The notes below the pieces were generated by a model. The model was given only the letters and a program-made list of their open reading frames with translations, was not told the origin of the DNA and did not search any database. The translations under genes and the position numbers were made by a program. DNA of 7,256 nucleotides from Candidatus Bathyarchaeota archaeon (GTDB lineage: Archaea > Thermoproteota > Bathyarchaeia > Bathyarchaeales > Bathycorpusculaceae), in contig DAOVMU010000075.1 in NCBI GenBank assembly GCA_030630585.1, positions 1 to 7,256 of the forward strand, written 5' to 3'. Positions 1-4,633 of the stretch are shown in pieces. Positions within the stretch are counted from its first letter, which is position 1; every line of letters starts with the position of its first letter.

Positions 1-167
1 CTATAACATTTCGACTGTCCAACTACTCGATAGAAGAGGCATTTATAAATAGAAATTATCTAGCACGTCTTCAACAGAAAATTGATATTTTGCTTGTAGA
101 GCTAAATTCGCCACCGTTTTTGCAACACCGAAAACGAACACCAGAAGACGCAACAGAATCGGATTAG
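1..167 (+). CDS. C-terminal end of an unknown protein (5' truncated by window edge)
   Basis: An open frame enters from the left edge (first full codon at base 3) and runs 54 codons to TAG at 165-167. The residues are mixed and protein-like: a predicted helical stretch (roughly residues 10-35, with EEAFINR and ARLQQKIDILLVEL) and then a polar, charged tail (HRKRTPEDATESD). No family could be recognised. An open frame this long has only a modest chance of arising randomly in AT-rich DNA, and it ends two bases before the stop of a minus-strand frame, a normal convergent arrangement. The function is unknown; it could also be a chance frame, although its composition argues against that. Confidence 0.5.
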   Translation, partial: ITFRLSNYSIEEAFINRNYLARLQQKIDILLVELNSPPFLQHRKRTPEDATESD

Positions 168-169
168 TC

Positions 170-442
170 TTAGGTTGTTGCGAAACTCTGATTTGCTGTC
201 GCTTTTAATAGGAACTTGATTGTTGTTAATGGTGTTCTGGTTACAGAAATGGATGTTTTCAGCAGTTGCATTGTCCACAATGTGTTGCGTGTGTTTGTTA
301 AAAGTTTGCAGCCTGATTGCATGGACAAGAGTTTCAAGGCGGATAGGGTGTTTTTAGCTGTGTTTTCTTGTATTTTGCTAATTTCTGTTCGTAATTTTGT
401 TTCTTGTGTTCTTAAGAGTTGTAGTATTTGATTTGTTTGCAT
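170..442 (-). CDS. Hypothetical 90-residue Thr/Gln/Leu-rich protein
   Basis: A 90-codon frame runs on the minus strand from ATG at 442 to TAA at 170-172. The N-terminal half (about residues 3-45) looks like an amphipathic helix rich in Q, L, K and E. The second half is rich in threonine and leucine, without clear membrane segments. No known domain was recognised. Support comes from a TATA-like TAATATAC (minus strand, 464-471) centred about 26 bases before the ATG, which would give a leaderless mRNA, and from the tail-to-tail fit with the gene at the window edge. The opposite-strand frame at 216-431 is rich in V, F and C, as expected of a shadow. Whether this is a real gene is uncertain; there is no clear Shine-Dalgarno sequence. 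Confidence 0.4.
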   Translation of the reverse strand: MQTNQILQLLRTQETKLRTEISKIQENTAKNTLSALKLLSMQSGCKLLTNTRNTLWTMQLLKTSISVTRTPLTTIKFLLKATANQSFATT

Positions 443-571
443 TTTTGTCGCCAGCCATATCTAGTATATTACGGTTTTAGATACTTATTTCCAGAGGCAA
501 AATATTACGGAATTCAACTAGATTTGCTGTTGCTTTGTGTAAGCGTCGTCGAAGTAACAAAAAGAAAATAA
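428..571 (+). other. Short open frame, possible gene relic
   Basis: A 47-codon plus-strand frame runs from TTG at 428 to TAA at 569-571 and lies in the gap between two minus-strand genes. It contains YYGFRYLFPEAKYYGIQ followed by a leucine-rich segment (LDLLLLCVSVVEV) and a basic end. It has no ATG and no Shine-Dalgarno sequence and overlaps the start of the minus-strand gene ending at 442. It could be the remnant of a larger gene or chance. The two YYG codon groups arise from a 9-bp direct repeat, ATATTACGG, at 467-475 and 502-510. Confidence 0.15.
464..471 (-). promoter_or_regulatory. Candidate TATA box for the 442-170 gene
   Basis: TAATATAC on the minus strand is centred about 26 bases before the ATG at 442, the usual archaeal distance from TATA box to transcription start, so the transcript could be leaderless. 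In AT-rich DNA such matches are frequent, so this is weak evidence. Confidence 0.3.
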
Positions 572-651
572 GATAGGACAGACGTTTCCTTCTGTGTTAA
601 TGATTTGACTGCTTGTGCAAAGAAGTTTTTCTCATAATCCAAGTGTTCTGC

Positions 652-972
652 CTATGCTGGTATCAGGGTTTGAGAGATTTGCGTTTTCAGTTCGATGTAT
701 TCTTGTTTGATTTCTTTTCTCAAAACCAGAGTTTCTGAGCGAAGTCTCTTCTTGGATTCTGGAGCTAGATCTTTCGAGTTTGTTATTTTTCCTTCCATCT
801 TGTCCAGATCACGTTCTGCAGAACTTCTTGCTTCTTCGGATTTCTTTAAGGCTTCAACTTTCATTTTCTCTATTTTTGCGAAGTCTTTTCGTATGTTTCT
901 TGCACGTTTGTTTAGGTTTTCGTTTATCTTGTTCAGTTTTTCTTTATATTCGCGCTCAGAAGTGCTACCCAT
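652..972 (-). CDS. Small coiled-coil protein, unknown function
   Basis: This 106-residue highly charged protein on the minus strand runs from ATG at 972 to TAG at 652-654. Residues about 5-60 form a long K/E/R-rich heptad-like helix (KLNKINENLNKRARNIRKDF, then EKMKVEALKKSEEA). A short break around 62-72 (ITNSKDLAPES) follows, and then a second helix at 73-101. This is a two-helix coiled-coil layout with no signal peptide and no cysteines. The start is supported by GGTG nine bases upstream and by a TATA-like box at 1011-1018. The opposite strand's frames are F/S/L-rich, as expected of the complement of a K/E-rich gene. It has no recognisable family. It could be a cytoplasmic scaffold or a chromosome- or membrane-associated coiled coil, but nothing in the sequence decides this. 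Confidence 0.65.
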   Translation of the reverse strand: MGSTSEREYKEKLNKINENLNKRARNIRKDFAKIEKMKVEALKKSEEARSSAERDLDKMEGKITNSKDLAPESKKRLRSETLVLRKEIKQEYIELKTQISQTLIPA

Positions 973-1010
973 TGTTTAACACCATTACTCTCTTTCGTTT
1001 ATAGTGATAC

Positions 1011-1018
1011 TTAATAAA
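1011..1018 (-). promoter_or_regulatory. Candidate TATA box for the coiled-coil gene
   Basis: TTTATTAA on the minus strand is centred near 1014-1015, so transcription would start near 988, about 16 bases before the ATG at 972. It lies in the 155-bp divergent, AT-rich spacer between two gene starts, which also holds an 8-bp tandem duplication (AATAAGTA at 1033-1040 and 1041-1048). The distance and base composition fit an archaeal promoter; this has not been tested further. Confidence 0.35.
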
Positions 1019-1081
1019 TCTTATGACGTAACAATAAGTAAATAAGTAAAACTTGGTTTATTCAAGATTCTGGTTGAGATA

Positions 1082-1091
1082 TTCTTTTAAG
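1082..1091 (+). promoter_or_regulatory. Weak candidate TATA box for the short helical gene
   Basis: TTCTTTTAAG lies about 26 bases before position 1113, giving a short leader to either the ATG at 1128 or the TTG at 1142. It is a poor match to a strong archaeal box and is supported only by spacing. Confidence 0.25.
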
Positions 1092-1141
1092 ATTGCAGAG
1101 CTAAGTAGAGACTGACCAGAGGTTAGTATGGAGAAGGTTCT

Positions 1142-1327
1142 TTGTCGGCGCGCGCGCATCCTCCACAAGAAGTCCGTGCAATGTTAGATGTTTTCGAAGG
1201 AGAGATCAACATCTACGAGAAGCAAACCAAAAAAGGTTTGGAAAAATTCTTGAAGATCAAGAAAATGCTGAATCAAAAATATCTAGAAAACGAACTGCAT
1301 TTGAAAAAAGAAAAACTACACAACTGA
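1142..1327 (+). CDS. Short lysine-rich helical protein, unknown; start uncertain
   Basis: The frame from TTG at 1142 to TGA at 1325-1327 encodes 61 residues. After a short N-terminal part (HPPQEVRAMLDVFEGEINIY) it is a charged, probably helical or coiled-coil segment (KGLEKFLKIKKMLNQKYLENEL and a KKEK end). No family was recognised. Three starts are possible: TTG 1142, with GGAG eight bases upstream; ATG 1181, with no Shine-Dalgarno sequence; or ATG 1128, which has GAGGT at 1119-1123 but is in another frame and reads into a stop after 19 codons. The 1128 frame would join this one exactly if the GC tract at 1148-1157 were one dinucleotide shorter, so the true product may be 65 residues beginning MEKVLCRRAHPP. 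Its orientation is opposite to the neighbouring coiled-coil gene, with which it shares a divergent spacer. Confidence 0.5.
   Translation: MSARAHPPQEVRAMLDVFEGEINIYEKQTKKGLEKFLKIKKMLNQKYLENELHLKKEKLHN
1148..1157. repeat. (GC)5 dinucleotide tract
   Basis: Five consecutive GC units stand in otherwise AT-rich DNA, 20 bases into the ATG 1128 reading frame. Removing one unit fuses the well-placed ATG 1128 to the downstream frame ending at 1327. The tract is therefore either a slippage-prone contingency site or the place of a sequencing or assembly length error. Confidence 0.6.
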
Positions 1328-1419
1328 AAGAAAATAAGAAGCACGCGAATATAGAAGAATACAATCAATGAAAAAACGCATATACCTAGATCTTACTTAT
1401 CACTAAATAGGTGAAAATT

Positions 1420-1926
1420 GTGAAGTGGGTAACCCGTGAGTTCGTTCATGTAGACAGAACAGCGTGCCCATGGCTTATCAGGAAATTCGTAGATCCACAA
1501 GCCGAATTCATTTTTGTGTCTACAGAGAAAATAGAAGGAGTCGCAGAAGTCCATGGAGCAACACCTTTTGACGTGCCCGGAGTTAAGCTTGGGCATAGAG
1601 ACGGTAAATGTAGCTTCGAAACCATCATTGAGGAGTATGAGCTGGAAGATCGAGTGCTTCACGAACTTGCCAAGATCGTTCATTCTGCAGATACACGTGA
1701 CACTGAGCTAGCGCCTGAAGGAATAGGGTTGAGTGCAATAATGACCGGCGCAAGATTCAATGTGAAAGATGATTTTGAAGCAGTGGAGAAAGCTGCATAC
1801 GTTTATGATGCACTTTACACCTATTGCAAACTCATGTTGCTCCGCGAGAAATACAAAGATGAATTGGGAAAAATGAACAGAAAACAACAGAGGGAATTTC
1901 TGAAAAAGAAAATGAAGAAGCAATAG
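1420..1926 (+). CDS. ChrB C-terminal domain protein (Chrome_Resist family)
   Basis: This 168-residue soluble protein matches the C-terminal domain of the chromate-resistance protein ChrB (PF09828-type). It opens with the hallmark KWVTREF..VDRTACPWLI..FVDPQAEFIFV, then has GATPFDVPGVKLGH, the CSFETIIEEYEL segment, a helix with ADTRDTELAPEGIGLSAI and a closing YDALYTYCKL, followed by a lysine-rich tail. In full-length ChrB this domain follows an N-terminal regulatory half; here it stands alone. The GTG at 1420 is preferred over the GTG at 1411, because AGGTGA (1409-1414) sits five bases before it and family members begin MKWVTRE. It is followed 59 bases later by an MFS transporter, not by a ChrA chromate pump. 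Its molecular role (chromate or redox sensing, or an enzymatic one) is not settled for the family; chromate itself may not be the natural signal here. The family call is strong; the function is inferred. Confidence 0.85.
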   Translation: MKWVTREFVHVDRTACPWLIRKFVDPQAEFIFVSTEKIEGVAEVHGATPFDVPGVKLGHRDGKCSFETIIEEYELEDRVLHELAKIVHSADTRDTELAPEGIGLSAIMTGARFNVKDDFEAVEKAAYVYDALYTYCKLMLLREKYKDELGKMNRKQQREFLKKKMKKQ

Positions 1927-1945
1927 TTTAACATGTTCTCCCTCA

Positions 1946-1951
1946 TTTTTT
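1946..1951 (+). terminator. Possible T-run terminator after the ChrB-domain gene
   Basis: TTTTTT, 19 bases after the ChrB-domain stop and followed by TATTAAC, resembles the oligo-T signal that ends archaeal transcripts. The same AT-rich stretch may also supply a TATA element (TTTATTAA, about 1950-1957) for the transporter, so it could mark a boundary or partial read-through. Confidence 0.3.
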
Positions 1952-1985
1952 ATTAACTTTAAGTCTAGTAACTATCGAGGATGGT

Positions 1986-3206
1986 TTGCTAATGACTTTG
2001 CATACAAGAAACGCTGGAGACAGCATCTTTTTGATGATTTGCATTATGGGATCATTTGCAATTCTAAGCTCTACAATGTCAAAAAATCCTGTTCTAAATC
2101 CGTTTGCCAAAAGTCTGGCAACTCCTGAAATTTGGTTGGGTTTCGTTGCTGCTGCCTCAACCATTCCAGGCGTTTTAATTAGTTTGCCTGCTGCTTCGCT
2201 TTCGGATATTTACGGCAGAAAGAAATTCTTGTTGATAGCTGGGTTTGTGTTTGCTTCAGCTCCTTTCCTTTATCTTTTAATAACTGTGTGGTGGCAACTC
2301 ATTCTCGTCAGGTTTTACCATGGATTTGCAACGGCGATTTTTGTTCCGGTCGCCGAAGCATCTATAGCCGAGTTTTTCCCGGACAAGCGGGGAGAACGTA
2401 TCTCGCTTTTTTCTTCAGGAACGCATGTTGGAAGAGTCGCTGCACCCGCTTTAGGCGGATATATATTGTTCGTCACCGCTGATGATTTTCATGTGCTTTA
2501 TCTAGCTGTAGCTGTGGCGGGTGCAGTTGCGTTGATTATGGCCTTGTCATTCTTAAGGGGAAGCAAACAGCCCGTAATCATTCAACAACGAGGTGGTGAA
2601 GGGATTGTTGAAAGATTGTGTAGTGGATGGAAAACAGTTGCTGAGAGCCGTGGAGTCTTGATAGTGAGTTTTGTTCAAGCCTGTCAGTTCTATGCTTATG
2701 GTGCGACTGAATTCTATCTGGCTGGTTATCTGCCGGAAGTTGTTCACTTGGACAAGTTCTTGACCGGTATCATTGTTATGAGTGTAGTAGGTGTGGCAGT
2801 TTTCGCGAAGCCATATATGGGCAGGATTTCAGACAAAATTGGAAGGCGGATTCCAATAGTTTTAGGTTGTATAGTTTCTGGTCTTCCATTAATAGCGATT
2901 CCTTTCATTGCTGATTTTTGGATTCTTCTTTTGCTTGTTGCGGTCTATGGGCTTGGCTTTGCAACTGTAACGGCTTCCACACCAGCTTTAATCAGCGAGC
3001 TAGTGCCCAAAGAATTGGTTGGAACTTCCATGGGATTTCTCTCTACGATAATGGATGTTGGACAAACACTTGGACCAATAATTAGTGGATTCATCCTTGC
3101 GACAAATCTCCAATATTACGGTGTCTTTCCTTCGCTTACTTTTGTGCTGCTGTTTTCTTGCATAATTTTTGTCTTGTCCGGTGTGGCTAAATCCAATTAT
3201 AAATAA
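1986..3206 (+). CDS. MFS family transporter, 12 transmembrane segments
   Basis: This 406-residue integral membrane protein has the length and alternation of hydrophobic segments typical of a 12-helix major facilitator. The signature loop between helices 2 and 3 is visible as SLSDIYGRKK (residues 71-80). Its repeat in the second half, between helices 8 and 9, is GRISDKIGRR (279-288). A polar central loop around residues 191-225 (RGSKQP..QRGGEG) separates the halves. The subfamily resembles drug or small-molecule efflux carriers, but the substrate cannot be read from sequence. The TTG start at 1986 has GAGG at 1977-1980 five bases upstream; ATG 1992, two residues later, is an alternative. It lies between a ChrB-domain gene and an acetyltransferase, suggesting export of a toxic oxyanion or a modified compound. 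This is inference. Confidence 0.9.
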   Translation: MLMTLHTRNAGDSIFLMICIMGSFAILSSTMSKNPVLNPFAKSLATPEIWLGFVAAASTIPGVLISLPAASLSDIYGRKKFLLIAGFVFASAPFLYLLITVWWQLILVRFYHGFATAIFVPVAEASIAEFFPDKRGERISLFSSGTHVGRVAAPALGGYILFVTADDFHVLYLAVAVAGAVALIMALSFLRGSKQPVIIQQRGGEGIVERLCSGWKTVAESRGVLIVSFVQACQFYAYGATEFYLAGYLPEVVHLDKFLTGIIVMSVVGVAVFAKPYMGRISDKIGRRIPIVLGCIVSGLPLIAIPFIADFWILLLLVAVYGLGFATVTASTPALISELVPKELVGTSMGFLSTIMDVGQTLGPIISGFILATNLQYYGVFPSLTFVLLFSCIIFVLSGVAKSNYK

Positions 3207-3208
3207 CA

Positions 3209-3736
3209 ATGACAACCACAAATCTTGAGAGCGTCGTTGCCATGAAGGCTTCACACAGATTCCTTCAGATTACACCTGTAAGGAAATTTGAACATATCTT
3301 CTTCAATCTCCTCAATTTTCACTTCTTCAAAAGAAGTGAAGGCGGAAATCTTCTATTTTCTGCAAGCCCCCAGATGCTGTTTCCATTAACTGCAATACCT
3401 TATGTCATGGCAATGGAGGTTATCCTCTTCAGAGGAAAACGATATTTCGTAAAGCTGAAGGAACAGGTGGTCGGGATATTTGTCCTTCGCGAGAAACCTC
3501 GAACCTTGTATATCAACAGCATAGCCGTCGCCCCAGAATACAGAAGACATGGAATAGCCACATACATACTGGGTTACGCCAACAAAAGGGCCAAACAATT
3601 AGACAAGAAATGGCTAGAACTTTCAGTTTTAAAAGTGAACACCCCTGCACTGCAACTTTATGAGAAACTTGGCTTCACCAAGAAGGAAGAAAAAAAATGG
3701 TCGTATATCTTAAGTAGAGAGGTGATATCTGGTTGA
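3209..3736 (+). CDS. GNAT family N-acetyltransferase
   Basis: This 175-residue cytoplasmic protein carries a GNAT acetyl-CoA-binding core in its C-terminal half. Motif A is visible as INSIAVAPEYRRHGIATYIL (residues 102-121), containing the R-x-x-G-x-A pyrophosphate loop (RRHGIA, 112-117). Motif B is VNTPALQLYEKLGF (143-156), where the tyrosine is the usual general acid. The first 75 residues are less typical and have no recognised domain. The start at 3209 lies two bases after the transporter stop, without a clear Shine-Dalgarno sequence, so translation is probably coupled; ATG 3242 is a possible alternative. The acceptor could be a small molecule, a protein N-terminus or an antibiotic-like amine. 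The operon context suggests detoxification together with the transporter, but the substrate is unknown. Confidence 0.88.
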   Translation: MTTTNLESVVAMKASHRFLQITPVRKFEHIFFNLLNFHFFKRSEGGNLLFSASPQMLFPLTAIPYVMAMEVILFRGKRYFVKLKEQVVGIFVLREKPRTLYINSIAVAPEYRRHGIATYILGYANKRAKQLDKKWLELSVLKVNTPALQLYEKLGFTKKEEKKWSYILSREVISG

Positions 3737-3741
3737 ATGTA

Positions 3742-3756
3742 GATAAATCTGTTATC
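3742..3756. terminator. Small inverted repeat in the convergent gap
   Basis: GATAA and TTATC, five bases apart, lie between the GNAT stop (3736) and the regulator stop (3755-3757). The plus strand downstream is T-rich (ATTAATTTTAATTTCTTTT, 3770-3788), which could end the GNAT transcript inside the tail of the regulator gene. The stem is short, so the hairpin itself is weak. Confidence 0.25.
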
Positions 3757-4075
3757 ATTCTGCCAGCAGATTAATTTTAATTTCTTTTGTTTTTAGTCTC
3801 CAGATTTTTTCGGGTGCTCCTCCACCAGTCTCTCTGTATTCTGCTAATTCGATGATGTCTGCTTCTTCCAATTCAGAGAGATGGTAGTAGAGTCCTGATC
3901 TTGAGAGAGACTGTCCAGCCTTCTTTAATTCTTTTAATATTTCGCTGGAGCTTTTTGTTTCGTTTCCTATTGAGCGGATTATGAGCCACCTAGTTGGGCA
4001 ATGAAGTGCCTTGAAGTACTTCTGGAATTGGCCAAATTCCTTCAGGTTAGGTTTTCCGCATCCGTTGTTGCACAT
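3755..4075 (-). CDS. ArsR-like winged-helix transcriptional regulator
   Basis: This 106-residue DNA-binding protein has the ArsR/HTH_20-type winged-helix fold. A scaffold helix (FKALHCPTRWLIIRSIG, residues 21-37) is followed by helix 2 (SSSEILKELKKAG) and a recognition-helix region with LSRSGLYYHLSELEEADII (57-75). The beta-wing is LAEYRETGGGAPEKIWRL (77-94). Three cysteines lie towards the N-terminus (C2, C6 and C26; MCNNGCG), which could bind metal or sense redox, though the pattern is not the classical CxC helix-3 site of ArsR itself. The gene starts 39 bases after the stop of a 52-residue cysteine-bearing protein and shares its promoter. The inverted repeat at 4288-4315 is a plausible autoregulatory site. 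The ligand is unknown. The protein could also regulate the convergent ChrB/MFS/GNAT genes, but no matching repeat was seen in their promoters. Confidence 0.85.
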   Translation of the reverse strand: MCNNGCGKPNLKEFGQFQKYFKALHCPTRWLIIRSIGNETKSSSEILKELKKAGQSLSRSGLYYHLSELEEADIIELAEYRETGGGAPEKIWRLKTKEIKINLLAE

Positions 4076-4114
4076 GTTCTCATCTTGTTTCCATATTTGT
4101 ATTAGGCTATCAGT

Positions 4115-4273
4115 TTATTCTTCTTTCCAGTGTCTTTCGACGTAGCTTAACTCTAGGTCAGCGCCTTTGATATCGCTTTTTGATAGTAGTTCGCGAGCTT
4201 TGCTTATGTGTTTTAGGGCACACCCTTTCGGGTCACCTTGAAGTTCACATTCTTCTTTCTCTTTTCTACACAT
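4115..4273 (-). CDS. 52-residue Cys-bearing small protein, co-transcribed with the regulator
   Basis: A minus-strand frame runs from ATG at 4273 to TAA at 4115-4117 and encodes 52 residues. Cysteines sit at C2, C9 and C18 (MCRKEKEECEL, GDPKGC). Two amphipathic helices follow, at about residues 19-33 (LKHISKARELLSKSD) and 36-50 (KGADLELSYVERHWKEE). An AGTGAT element ends five bases before the ATG, and a TATA box (4310-4318) places the transcription start about 15 bases upstream of the ATG. The stop is 39 bases from the start of the winged-helix regulator, so the two probably form an operon. No family was recognised. The N-terminal cysteines suggest metal or cofactor binding, perhaps related to the regulator's own N-terminal cysteines; this is inference. 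An overlapping ATG at 4278 opens a shorter, less protein-like frame and was not chosen. Confidence 0.7.
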   Translation of the reverse strand: MCRKEKEECELQGDPKGCALKHISKARELLSKSDIKGADLELSYVERHWKEE

Positions 4274-4287
4274 GACATATCACTAGG

Positions 4288-4315
4288 ATATATCACAGTA
4301 ATTCCTGTAATATAT
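4288..4315. promoter_or_regulatory. 28-bp inverted repeat overlapping the TATA box: candidate operator
   Basis: The arms ATATATCACAG (4288-4298) and CTGTAATATAT (4305-4315) are complementary at 10 of 11 positions around a 6-base spacer (TAATTC). The repeat covers most of the TATA box and reaches the predicted start site of the minus-strand small-protein/regulator operon. Dimeric winged-helix repressors of the ArsR type usually bind imperfect palindromes at exactly this place, so autoregulation by the downstream regulator is likely. A direct repeat, ATATCAC (4277-4283 and 4290-4296), lies beside and within it. Confidence 0.5.
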
Positions 4316-4318
4316 AAG
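4310..4318 (-). promoter_or_regulatory. TATA box of the small-protein/regulator operon
   Basis: CTTATATAT on the minus strand is a strong archaeal TATA match. Its centre near 4314 predicts initiation near 4288, 15 bases before the ATG at 4273, which agrees with the short leaders expected in archaea. Confidence 0.55.
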
Positions 4319-4530
4319 TTTTTTCTGAGACATCACAGCGACCCCTAACGGTACGCGCTTGTCCATTCGCTTGGCGGGCGCTAATTTTAAGCCTTAAGGA
4401 TGTGCTTGAAACTGAAGCCTTTCTGGAAACACGTCAATTTGTCGCTTTTTTATTTTATGTAATAATGTCTACGTTGCACGTTGCTCCCCTTCTCCATAAT
4501 CTAACTATTTTCATACCAGTGTAAAAAGAT
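4319..4530. other. Intergenic spacer between divergent promoters
   Basis: This is a noncoding stretch between the minus-strand regulator operon and the plus-strand nrd operon. It contains a GC-rich island (about 4340-4382) with a hairpin at 4355-4381, a CCTTAAGG palindrome (4392-4399) and a T-run (4445-4450, in GTCGCTTTTTTATTTTATG). No convincing protein frame, tRNA or known riboswitch was seen. Confidence 0.5.
4355..4381 (+). ncRNA. GC-rich hairpin, possible small RNA element
   Basis: The arms GCGCTTGTC (4355-4363) and GGCGGGCGC (4373-4381) form a nine-pair stem with three G-U pairs around a 9-base loop. Because of the G-U pairs it folds only as plus-strand RNA. It stands out in AT-rich intergenic DNA and is followed about 65 bases later by a T-run at 4445-4450. 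It matches no RNA family I recognise; chance remains possible. Confidence 0.2.
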
Positions 4531-4539
4531 TTTATATAA
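4531..4539 (+). promoter_or_regulatory. TATA box with purine-rich BRE, nrd operon
   Basis: TTTATATAA is a near-ideal archaeal TATA box and is preceded by the purine run AAAAAG (4523-4528), as expected of a TFB recognition element. Initiation is predicted near 4558-4562, giving a leader of about 75 bases to the chosen nrdR start. This excludes the GTG at 4556 as the start codon. Confidence 0.65.
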
Positions 4540-4543
4540 CAAG

Positions 4544-4559
4544 ACACTACGTATAGTGT
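4544..4559. promoter_or_regulatory. NrdR box: operator of the nrdRDG operon
   Basis: ACACTACGTATAGTGT matches 14 of 16 positions of the bacterial NrdR box consensus (acaCwAtATaTwGtgt) and has six-base perfect arms, ACACTA and TAGTGT. It lies between the TATA box and the predicted start site, where a bound protein would block polymerase. It sits directly upstream of the nrdR gene, so autoregulation and co-control of nrdD and nrdG are the natural reading. Consensus matching and position are seen directly; binding is inferred. Confidence 0.75.
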
Positions 4560-4575
4560 TCGTTTTACCTGGCAA

Positions 4576-4591
4576 CCACTATGTCGATATG
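4576..4591. promoter_or_regulatory. Possible weak second NrdR box
   Basis: CCACTATGTCGATATG keeps only the left half of the NrdR box (CACTATxT, about 8 of 16 consensus positions). It begins exactly 32 bases after the first box, the three-helical-turn spacing seen for paired boxes in bacteria. On sequence alone it is weak; spacing is the main support. Confidence 0.3.
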
Positions 4592-4633
4592 CGAGGCAGA
4601 CAATCTCAAAAACTTATGAGGGAAAATGTTAGG

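Noticed and set aside
216..431. Plus-strand 71-codon open frame
   Set aside because: It is V/F/C-rich, the pattern expected from the complement of the K/T/Q-rich minus-strand frame, and it has no Shine-Dalgarno sequence.
695..979. Plus-strand 94-codon open frame rich in F, S and L
   Set aside because: It is the complement of a K/E-rich coiled-coil gene and has low-complexity hydrophobic composition; the minus strand has better start signals.
1393..1683. Minus-strand 96-codon frame
   Set aside because: It lies wholly over the clearly recognised ChrB-domain gene.
4340..4400. tRNA or C/D box RNA
   Set aside because: No T-loop GGTTCGA, no cloverleaf pairing, and no box C (RTGATGA) paired with box D.
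4507..4522. Possible upstream NrdR half-site ending CAGTGT
   Set aside because: Only 7 of 16 positions match and the 37-base offset from the main box is out of helical phase.
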